Source of the DNA: Vicia villosa
Taxonomy: Eukaryota > Streptophyta > Magnoliopsida > Fabales > Fabaceae
Reading direction: 5' to 3'
NCBI RefSeq assembly: GCF_029867415.1
Contig: NC_081181.1
Coordinates: 69,540,558-69,604,557, forward strand
DNA length: 64,000 bases
Within the stretch, counting starts at the first letter, position 1. Each line of letters begins with the position of its first letter. Positions 11,189 through 21,103 of the stretch are shown here, one piece after another. A model generated the notes under the pieces. That model had not been told where the DNA came from. It was given only the letters and a program-made list of their open reading frames with translations, and ran no database searches. Both the position numbers and the translations under genes were made by a program.

Positions 11189-12180
11189 TGTGATAGACCT
11201 GTGCTGGTCCATTCTTAGTGAGTCGATCCTAGCCTTTGTTTGTTTCTTTTCTATGGGTGTTTTTATTTGTTTATTTATATGCTTACATCCTGTGTATATA
11301 TGTTTTCGTATCATGTTTATTTCTGTTTGCATATCATATTTACTTTCCGCATGCATCTGGACTATATTATGGGTCCCCGTGGGGGCCACATATTTTCTCT
11401 CTGTTTGCAGGTTGCGTGGGATGTTCTATGAGGTAAAAGGCCCAATACACAGGCTATGAGTGCACTCTAGGGACCCTAGGATAGAGTGGGAGCATAGTTT
11501 GTCTCGAGGTGTACGTCTCGGGATGGATTATGTGACTACGAGCAGAGTAGTGGTTTCAAACGGAGGTATTATCGTCACCCGCATCCGCGCTGTGATGATG
11601 CTTACCTTCGGGCGGACCGTATACTGCGTTTCATGACCTTACCCTGACCTAGATTCACCCGTGAGTGGGGAGGGAATCATATTCTTTACAGGTGCATGTT
11701 CTGTTGGTGACTATTGGTTTTCCTGGCATTCAAAAAGGCGTCGAACCTTTGATCCTGGGACATTTGACTTATACAGAAGTTCTACATCAGTTATCTATCA
11801 GAATCAACGTCGAACCTCTGAATATGGAGGTTTGACCTTATATGACTTATGCAAAAGCTATCTATCAGAATCAACGTCGAACCTCTGAATCTGGAGGGTT
11901 CGACCATCTTTGACTTATGCACAAGCTGTTTATCCAGAAAGCAACGTCGAACCTCTGAATCTGGAGGATTCGACCATATCTTATTGACCATGAGAAGTTG
12001 TTATCCAAGAGGCCTTGATCCTTGATCCCGATTTATGATACATTTGCATCTTCATTAACATCTTTGCATTCATGCATATGCATTCATGGTTACCAAGACT
12101 CTTACCTCTTTCTCTCCATCAGATCAGTCAAGACGATTCCTCCACACCGATATCTGACAAGAGCTCACAGAAGAAGAATC
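11189..12180 (+). other. 5' leader of element A
   Basis: About 990 bp before gag with no convincing frame. It is clearly related to the B leaders near the PBS. It contains a perfect-looking hairpin GGTCCCCGTGGGGGCC (11372-11387) and an acceptor-like CTGTTTGCAG just after it (ending near 11410). Three or four copies of a TCGAACCTCTGAAT-type repeat follow at about 11748-11975. Confidence 0.7.
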
Positions 12181-13800
12181 ATGGAGAATTACGAACAAGA
12201 TCAAACTGCCATTAGAGAAGAGATGGATCAAATGAAAACTAAGGTTGATGCTATTTTGGAAGCCCTCCAAGCTTTGAGGAATGAAAGGATTCCTGTTGCA
12301 CAAGAGGTTCCCATTGATGCTAATCAAGCTGCTGCTAGTTAACCTGATGTCATTCCACCTTCTACTAATCCACCTGAGTTCCAACCAAGGACTAATGCTA
12401 CTCTCGGAATGCCATTTAGCTTCATGACTGCTGATACTCTTGGAGCTTCAAACCAAGGAGGGTCCATGCCCTTAACCTCTGGAGTGCCAACTATGAATGG
12501 GCCTGTTTTCCCATTTCCTACTCCACCTCCTCATTCAGAAGTTCCTCATCCTGCTTTTTGTGGTCCTCAATTTGCTAATCCAGAAATGCATCCAATACCA
12601 ACTGCTGAAAGAGCTCAACCTGTTGAGAGATCTGCTGAGAAGTATAAGATTCTTGAGGAAAGGATCCGAGCTATCGAAGGTTTTAGTGCCTATGGGATGA
12701 ACGCTGAAGAAATGTGCTTGGTTCCTAATCTGGTTATTCCTCCCAAGTTCAAGACTCCCGACTTTCAAAAGTACAAGGGTTTAAGCTGTCCGAAGAGCCA
12801 CATTATCATGTACTGTCGTAAGATGGCTTCTCACATTCACAATGAACCATTGCTCATCCATTGCTTTCAAGATAGCTTGTCTGGGGCATCTCTGAACTGG
12901 TATATGAATCTGGAGCGTAATAGGATCCGATCTTGGAAGGATTTGTATGATGCCTTTCTCAAGCAATACCAATACAACATCGACATGGCACCGACTAGGT
13001 TGCAACTTCAGAATCAAGCACAAAAGACCAATGAGACATTCAAAGAATATGCCCAAAGGTGGAGAGAAATGGCTGCTCAAGTTAATCCACCACTTTCTGA
13101 ATCCGAGCTGGTTGATATGTTCATGAACACTCTTCAAGGACATTACTATGAAAGGATGGTGGGTAGTGTTTCTTCTGGCTTCTCCGATCTAGTTAGGATT
13201 GGTGAAAGAATTGAGAATGGCTTGAAAATTGGTAAGATCCAGAATCCCGCCAATGCTACTGCTGCTAATCCATATGGGTACAAAAAACCTCAAGGTAATT
13301 TCATCAAAAAGAAAGAAGGTGAGACTAGTGCTGCTTCTGCTCAAGATCAAGCTCCCTACTATCAAGTGAACGCCACCGCTCCTCAAGCTTATGTGGCACC
13401 TGTTGGTCAACAACCTTGGGTTCCGTATCAGCAATATGTTCAACAACAACAAGGTTATCAACAGAGACAAGGTCAACAGAGACAGAATAGGCCAAAAAGG
13501 GTGTATGATCGTGTACCAATGACCTATAGCCAACTTCTCGCCGCCTTGCTTGATCAAAAACTGATTCAATTAGCTGAAGCAAGGCCCCCTCCTGATCCTC
13601 TCCCTCCAAATTATAAGATTAATGCCAAGTGTGAATTCCACTCTGGAGGATCTGGTCACACCACTGAAGAGTGCAGAGTTCTCAAAGACAAGGTTCAGGA
13701 TCTGCTTGATGCAAAGGAGATTACATTCACACCTGCGACACCTAATGTGGTCAACAATCCCATGCCACCTCACAATGGAGCTTCCACCAGTGGACCATGA
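12181..13800 (+). pseudogene. Gag of element A (one internal stop)
   Basis: The frame starts at ATG 12181 (MENYEQDQTAIREEMDQMK), is stopped by TAA at 12340-12342, and continues in the same frame to TGA at 13798. The C-terminal 463 residues after the stop are open. They contain a coiled N-terminal part, the Ty3-type Gag core (SLSGASLNWYMNLERNRI, FKEYAQRWREMAAQV, LVDMFMNTLQGHYYE), a Gln-rich linker and the zinc-knuckle-like CEFHSGGSGHTTEEC (C-X2-H-X5-H-X4-C). It aligns with the Gag of B, where the equivalent positions of NWYM and YAQRW are stops. Gag would package the element RNA. A single TAA could be read through, spliced around, or simply be a mutation. Confidence 0.88.
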
Positions 13801-15836
13801 AGACTTTGTGTTCGTTATGGAACATTTCATTTGCATCAGAATAAGGCCAAGCTTGCCATTGTATATATTTCTCAAGCACTTTCAAATGTATTACTTTTGT
13901 TGTTATCAAGTACCTTTCATTGTAAGAAATTCATTCTGTTTGAATATATAAAAATAATGTAATATACATGTTTTACACAAATCATTTCATCTTTGTCATT
14001 ATGTTCACTGATACTTCACTCATTTGTCTTAAGCAACTAAAAAAGGAGAATGATGAAAAATCAAAAACACATGAACTACTAACTGTATGCTTTTGGAACA
14101 AGATCCTGCTGAGGATGTACAGGCATTGTTTCAATTCCTAAACACCGGAGTTATAAGGGAGTGAAACCTTCGTAAACCCCTTTGAGCCTATGGAGTAGTA
14201 GTTTCTTTTCAAAAAATGCAAAACCCTCAATCTTTACCAGGGGCAGGGTAGTATTCGGTTACTGCGACCGAGCGCTCAACTTTCAGGTATTCCATCAGAG
14301 GATCAATCATATTCTATTTCTCACAACAAAGAAGAAGAGCATAATCCACAATGGATGTCTCTCATTCACAGAGAAGAAGGCAGTCACAACCTTTTCATCA
14401 AGTCAATCATCAAAGTCATACAACTTGTTCCCGAACGAGACAAAAAGAATAAAAAAAAGAAAGTTATGAATCATGATCAAAAGAAAAAAAGAAAGAAGCA
14501 ATAGCCCGCTAAGTCAAAAAAATAATAAAGCTTTGAAGCAAATGACTTAGGCAAAAATTAGGGCATATCCCGCTGGACAACGAAAACCCAAAATCAAGAG
14601 AAACTTTTGTCCAGGCAAAAATTAGGGAAAGCAAAAGAACAAAAATCCTCCAAGGGACAAGTTGTCATGATCATCAACGAAAGCACCAAAGGGTGGCTGC
14701 CACCTCCGTCAAAGTTGCAAAAGATCCTCATCCATTACAATCCTTCCTGAAAGGTGAACATTCGTGTCAAGCTAACTGAACGTAGGACTGGAGAACATCA
14801 CGAAGAGGGTTGGGTTAAGTAGAACTTGAGCCTTTATCCTTTGTTTCTTAAACCGTGAACCCGACCACGTTACAACCCTCAAAAGTCCTAATTGAAGTAG
14901 GGTTCGTTCTGAAAGCATACAAACTGTGAAATCATGTCAAAACTGACTCCTAATGTTGCTGTGTCATTTGTGTTAGTATCAGTACAACATTTTGACAAAT
15001 AAAAACTTTTACTTTGAGATTAACATGTGCATTGCATTCTCATTATCTTTCCAAAACAGAATTGTCTCTAAACTTGAAAGTAAGTACTTGATACCAAGGA
15101 AAGTTCAACATTGAAATTCCATCGAGTAATCTTACAAAGGCAAAGGTTGGTCATCAACTAGCAAATATCTGAAGAATCCATTGGGTGGAAGAGTTCCTTT
15201 TAATCTGGGGCATTCATTCCATGATCAACACTGGGGCAGACCATTGCAAATCTCCATGATTCAAACATATCAAAGTCATATCTCAAGAAGATCCTACAAG
15301 CTGGGGCAAGCTAGTAGCAATTCATTTCTTCATCTTCAATCAAGTGTCAGATATCGAGACAAGTGTCGAGGAGTCAAGCTAAACACCTCACCTCCACAAG
15401 TTCTATCCTTCAAGCAATGACCTTCCTACAAGGAACACTCCATTCACTCCTAGTATCATGGAAACAATCATTCCATTCATAATCATACATACGTCATGCA
15501 TAATCATTGCATTTTCATTATCATTTCACTCGCATGATCCAATCATCAATAAAACAGGGGCATCCACCCCACCTTGAATCTCGAACAGAGTTTCAGAACT
15601 CCGCCTAATCTATTCCACGCAAAGCAGAAACCCTGACCATCAATCAATACACTGCATATAGAATCCATAGCATTGCATCTCCAAAAGTGCATCAAATAAA
15701 TCAAACATTTGCATATGAAGCATAAGCCAAGATACTCGTCAGATGAGGTCCCTACAAGCAATCAATTGATATTCCACTGGATCACTCAAAGTTACCATTG
15801 TGGTGTCATCTTCCAAAGTCAATCATGTTCATCTTC
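13801..15836 (+). other. 3' untranslated region of element A, no pol
   Basis: Two kilobases where pol would be expected. I see no RT, RNase H, integrase or protease motif in any frame, only short frames. It contains a paired hairpin module (14509-14614) also found after pol in B, which places this region as Ogre 3' UTR. The pol region is therefore deleted or was never present. Confidence 0.75.
14509..14614 (+). promoter_or_regulatory. Twin hairpin module in the 3' UTR of element A
   Basis: Stem 1 pairs CTAAGTCA (14509-14516) with TGACTTAG (14543-14550). Stem 2 pairs CTGGACAA (14573-14580) with TTGTCCAG (14607-14614) around a loop holding GAAAACCC. Each stem is followed by GGCAAAA. The same arrangement with different stem bases follows pol in B2 and B3. 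Confidence 0.6.
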
Positions 15837-16970
15837 CTTCAACCCAGAGTTGATGTTTTTGAGTTCAACCCAGAGTTGACTTTCCCTCCATCTTTTAACC
15901 GAGTTAATTATCTCCTCCCACTCAACCCAGAGTTGACGGTTGTCTCTTTTCTTTTCCCGCTCAACCCAGAGTTGACGCTTATCTTTTACTCAACCCAGAG
16001 TTGATTCCTTGTCTTTTCCCACTCAACCCAGAGTTGATGGTTATTCTTTATCCTTTTCCCCTCTCAACCCAGAGTCGATGGTTATCCCTTATTCAATCCA
16101 GAATTGATTTCTCTTCCCCGCTCAACCCAGAGTTGACGGTTATCTTTTATTCAACCCAGAGTTGATCCTTGTCTCTTCCCACTCAACCTAGAGTTGATGG
16201 TTATCTCTTGCATTTTCCCGCTCAACCCAGAGTTGACGGTTACCTTTTAGTCAACCCAGAGTTGATCCTTATATTTTTCCCATTCAACCCAGAGTTGACG
16301 GTTATCTCTTTTCTTTTCCCGCTCAATCCAGAGTTGACGGTCATCTTATATCTTTTCCCACTCAACCCAGAGTTGACGGTTAGTCCTTGATGATTTCTTT
16401 TCCCACTCACCCAGAGTTGACGGTCACCTTCTACTCAACCCAGAGTTGACGGTTGTCTCTTATTTTCCCGCTCAACCCAGCGTTGACGCTTATCTTTTAC
16501 TCAACCCAGAGTTGATTCCTTGTCTTTTCCCACTCAACCCAGAGTTGACGGTTATCTTCTATTCAACCCAGAGTTGACCTCTTTCCCACTCAACCCAGAG
16601 TTGACGGTCATCCTTTATTCAACCCAGAGTTGATCTTTTTCCCATTCAACCCAGAGTTGATGGTTATCCCTTGTTCAATCCAGAATTGACTCCTCCTTTC
16701 CCACTCAACCCAGAGCTGACAGTTATCTTCTTTCTCTCCCATTCAACCTAGAGTTGATGGTTATCCCTAATTGATCATCTTTCCTCTTTCAACCCAGAGT
16801 TGAATCACCTTCTCTCAATCCAGAGTTGATGTCTACCCATTGCCTTCAACCCAGAGTTGATGTCCCTTTATCCTTCAACTCAGAGTTGACCCACGTTTCT
16901 TTTCAACCCAGAGTTGAAGTTTATTTCATTTCTAACCCAAAGTTAATTTGCTCAACCCAGAGCTAACATT
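15837..16970 (+). repeat. Minisatellite in the 3' UTR of element A
   Basis: About 35 degenerate units of roughly 25-40 bp built on TCAACCCAGAGTTGA, separated by pyrimidine-rich spacers. The core is a small inverted repeat (TCAAC / GTTGA). Tandem arrays in this position are known for Ogre-type elements and have been proposed as a source of new satellites. Confidence 0.95.
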
Positions 16971-17114
16971 CCTCAATAAAATGACACCATCTTTTCTCCC
17001 GACGGTTCCTATCTCTCATCAGGCAAATTTTCAGGTTCACTTGATATTTAATCTTCTTCTATCTTGAAGTTTCGAAAGGCCGGCGCCAATCTCTCCTTCA
17101 GATTTAAGACGATT

Positions 17115-17127
17115 AAATAGGGGCAGC
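17115..17127 (+). other. Polypurine tract of element A
   Basis: AAATAGGGGCAGC lies directly against the 3' LTR. The B elements have the same GAATAGGGGCAGC on the minus strand next to their 3' LTRs. Confidence 0.85.
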
Positions 17128-20100
17128 TGTTGCACCCCAAAATTTGCCCATCTAATTATTCTTAATTGGCTTATGCATCTCACAATTTCATCCACTAGGT
17201 CATTTCACACATCATGCATCATTAATCAAAAACTTGGTATTGGGATCAAGGATATTTAATAATTAACATTCTCTATGGTTCCTAAGGCTCTCCTCTTCGT
17301 TCGAAGTTACCAAGCAACAATAATCAACAATATGACAGGGATTCACTTAGAGTTCAAGTTAAAAATATATACAATATATAGAAGAAGAACCTTCATTCAA
17401 TGCCAGTGAGAATCAACAAAGTTACATCACTTTACAAATTAAGGGACACACAAAGTTCCTAGTCATACAAGTTTCTCATAAGTTACAAAACAGAATCAAA
17501 CAAAAAGAAAAGAGATCTCATAAAGACATTCCGGATCTTATCAATACTCTACTGTTTCTACAATTTTGGAGCAGGGAATAAGAAAAGATGATTTCTGAAC
17601 ATGAGGTCTATAAGCTCATAAGCTCCATTGAACAAGCATAAATATTCAGCTTCCATGGACTTTGTTTGGCTTTCAAGTGTGGAGAACTACCTGCATACAT
17701 CATCTCACATAAGAACCATAAGACTCTCATTATCTCAAGCTTCAATTTTGCAAACGGCTCCTTAACCTGCAGCATTCAAACAAAATTTGCATCACACACA
17801 TGTTCACAATGCAAAACCAATATTGTGCAACAAGTCACCAAACAAAATCCAAAAGAGGGAAATTTTCTAAGTTCTAGCTGCAGCCCTGTATACAATTCAG
17901 AATTGTGACTAACCTAACTTCAACATTTCCCTCTAACCTTCTTAACCACCTAACTAACAGAAAAACAGAATTATAACTGTCAGTTTCCACTTCCTAACTG
18001 TTAACTAACAAACTACCTAACTACCTTGTAACTTACTAACTAACTTACCAAAGTCAGTTACAAAAGCCTAACAGAACTAACAGAATGGATATCACAATTG
18101 TAACAGAAAATCAGAGATAAGAACTAACCTTCAGAAATGAGATTCTCCCTCTCTATATAACAGAGCTTCATCACTGATTCAGGGCTCTCTCGGTTCATTC
18201 TTCACCATTCCCTTTTCATCTTCCACTCCATTCTCTTCCTTCGCTCTTCATACCTCACAACCACTTCCATTCATTCAGATCATTCTCTCAGACCTCACCA
18301 TCTTCATCTCTCTTCAATTCTCTCTAACCTCCAACCTTCTTCAACTCTCTCTACATCATCATCACCATTCGACAACACACACAATTTCAGAAATTCAGAA
18401 AAAAGAACAAAGCAAGAAAGAAGCTAGTAGAACACGAAAGTAGAAGAAGGAGAAACCGAAGAAGAATCAAGAAGAAGATAGAAGCAAGAGTTTGATGTCA
18501 CCTGAACCAACGCTTGATCTCAATTGCGCTCATTTCACGCATTCGTAACCAAAGCCTCGATCTTCACCGTTTCACGCTTCAATCTCTCGTTAGGGTTGTG
18601 AAGTTGGTTGGATTAAGGATTTGTCATTTCCAATTTGTGAATCCGAATCGGAGAAATCGTGAGCGGAAAGAATTCAAGAAGGAACTAATCGGAGAAGAGA
18701 GCGGTGGAAGGCCAAGGTCGTCGCCGTCGCCGTCGCGTGAGCGAAGAAGAAGAAGAACGCGCTTCTGAGAGGTGAAACAGCTTAATCCCTTCAACCCTAA
18801 TTCCCAATTCCATGTCTCTTTGTAATTTTTACTTTATTTTTATTATTAATTTCTGATAATAATCTAAAAAAAAAACAAAATCTGAATTCATTTGGATCAA
18901 TGCAAACATTTCTATGGGCCACGCTAACCGCACCCCACAGTGAGCCCGTTACACTTTTTTAACACAAGAGAATCTGAAAACAAAATAATCTTGGGCCTTT
19001 TGCTGATTCACCCCCCTGAGGCCCGTGTTGACTGTTTTGGCCATAGAGAAACATGAACAAAAGAATAACCCTGTTGGGCTTTGCCTTTAGGGTCTATCGC
19101 CCCTACTGCTAGTCACGATGCCACATTCAGTTTGCACCCCCTGTTTCTATCTTTCTCAATTTCTAGAATCTTAATTTTAATTAGTTCTTTTACTATTTCT
19201 TTTAGTGATTAATTGCTAATTTTTCCATTATTCTCTTAGACCTTTAATACAATTTTTTACTTAGAAAATAATCACTAAAAAATATTAGTTTTTAGGCTAT
19301 TTGTTTTTAGTCTTTTTACTTGTTGTAATTCAATTTCTTTCACAAAAATCAATATAAAAAAATAGTACTATTTTACTTCATTTTTGTACTATATCTTTGA
19401 CTTGCTATTTCATGCTTGCGTATAATTTTGTACCATTGTACCATTCTCAATTTTGCTTCTAATGTGACTTTATTTTCATGTCTCTTTAATTCCTAACTTT
19501 AGGTAGAAACCATGACAACATTAGGACTTAGAAGTTCCCTTCATAACATTAGGCTAGTTATTCATCTTAGGCTAGTTTTGTTTCTTTTCCTTTTCAACTT
19601 TAAAACACTTAACAAAGGAAGAGGCGAATCACATTAAAAGTGGGAGAGAAACGAGTGGGATTTATTCCCTAATCTGTTTCTCGAACACTTAGTGAGAGAG
19701 AAATGAGTGGGATCCATTCCCTAATCTGTTTCTCGATCACTACAAAGAGAAATGAGTGGGATTCATTCCCTAATCTGTTTCTCGATTATTAGAGAAATGA
19801 GTGGGATTCATTCCCTAATCTGTTTCTCTATCCATGTAGAGAAATGAGTGGGATTCATTCCCTAATCTGTTTCTTTGACATCATACATTCTATGTGATTC
19901 AACTCGCAGATTAAAATCCCTTAAAAAACACTCAATCAAAAACACTTAAAATACTTAATAAAGGCTCAGACCTAAATCAAAGTAATGAAGTGACGCGAAG
20001 CCTTGTATTGGGTTTTGTTCATCATGGAATTACATCTAAAAGACACAAACCAAATTTATCTCTCTCGCCTCCGAGGCATTCTTTCTCTTGCCTTCAGGGC

Positions 20101-20587
20101 ATTCTTTCTCCTAATCGGACACGTTATTTCCGCTCCATTCCCAGCTTAAGACTCCAGAGGTCGAGCAGCGGAGTGCGAATGTAACTGTTCAACTAAAAAA
20201 CACAAAAACAAACAAAAACTAAAGAGCCGAACTACGGCGCTCTGATTCCCGAAAGGGATACGTAGGCATCAAGTCGCGGGGCTTGAACGAGCACAACTAT
20301 TTAAACCTTATTTTCCCCGTGTTTCTTTTTCTTTCATTTGCATGCATTCCCTTAGTAATTAAGCTTTAGATTTATACACCCTTAGAATAGAACAAACATA
20401 GGTGGATACCATCGAGTACGATGGGCGCGAGGGGTGCTAGCACCTTCCCCTCGCGTAACCGACTTCCGTACCCTATCTCTGGTCGAAAGACCTCGTTCTT
20501 ATTCATCTCGGGTTTTCTGATATTCCTTTCCCTTATGGGATAAATATATCGGTGGCGACTCTGTTCATTTTTCGCGAGCGTGCGACA
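17128..20587 (+). repeat. 3' LTR of element A
   Basis: 3,460 bp, nearly identical to the 5' LTR. Visible differences are an extra CT at about 18350, G to A near 18869 and G to T near 19258. It includes the TATA box (18154-18160) and the five-copy internal repeat (19644-19874). Confidence 0.96.
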
Positions 20588-20592
20588 CTGTC
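20588..20592. repeat. Target site duplication of element A, right copy
   Basis: CTGTC directly after the 3' LTR, matching 7706-7710. Confidence 0.95.
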
Positions 20593-21083
20593 CCTCCCCA
20601 AACTCACAGGTATGAATTCTAGACACGGACAGGTGGTCCCTAATGGTCACTAGGGTCTACAGTTCCCATGGGGTACAAAGTGTTTGAGGCAACAAGCGTG
20701 CCAGACACAGTGTTCCATGAAAGAACCTCGCCCAGTTGTGGTACCCCATGTCAAACTCGATCATAGCAAGAGCCACGGGAGTCAACATGAGCATCCACAC
20801 TAATCCTATGTGTCACTGGCCTGGGTAGTGGGCCTTTAACCTCACAAAAACCCCCCACCTGCAAAACAAATCAGAAAAATATATGTGGCCCCCACGGGGA
20901 CCCATAATATAGTCCAGATGCATGATGTGCAAGCAGAAATAAACATGATATGCAAGCAGAAAATAAACATGCAAACATATATACAAGATATAGACATAAA
21001 AAACAAATAAACACCCAATAAAACAAAACAAACAAAAGCTAGGATCGACTCGCTAAGAATGGACCAGCACAGGTCTATCAACA
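20593..21083 (-). other. PBS-proximal part of the B1 5' leader
   Basis: Continuation of the B1 leader interrupted at 7710. It matches 38079-38569 in B2. It contains the hairpin GGCCCCCACGGGGACC (20887-20902) and, on the minus strand, the acceptor-like TTTGTTTTGCAG just downstream of it. Confidence 0.8.
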
Positions 21084-21101
21084 TCCCCAGCAGAGTCGCC
21101 A
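21084..21101 (-). other. Primer-binding site of Ogre B1
   Basis: TGGCGACTCTGCTGGGGA on the minus strand, 2 bp from LTR2. It shows that LTR2 is the 5' LTR of B1. Confidence 0.85.
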
Positions 21102-21103
21102 GC

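Larger units (their letters stand above)
7711..20587 (+). mobile_element. Element A: complete gag-only Ogre-related LTR retrotransposon (TR-GAG-like)
   Basis: A 12,877-bp element with LTRs of 3,458 bp (7711-11168) and 3,460 bp (17128-20587), both TG...CA, a PBS 2 bp inside the 5' LTR, a PPT (AATAGGGGCAGC) against the 3' LTR, and a 5-bp target duplication. The 5,959-bp internal region has one coding unit, gag. I find no ORF1, protease, reverse transcriptase, RNase H or integrase. LTR ends, leader, gag and 3'-UTR hairpins resemble the Ogre elements it sits in, so it is probably a derivative mobilised in trans by that family. By eye the two LTRs differ only by about two substitutions and one 2-bp indel. 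Confidence 0.93.

Noticed and set aside
15798..16390. Frames encoding repeated NPELT peptides
   Set aside because: Direct translation of the TCAACCCAGAGTTGA minisatellite; non-coding 3' UTR by position.
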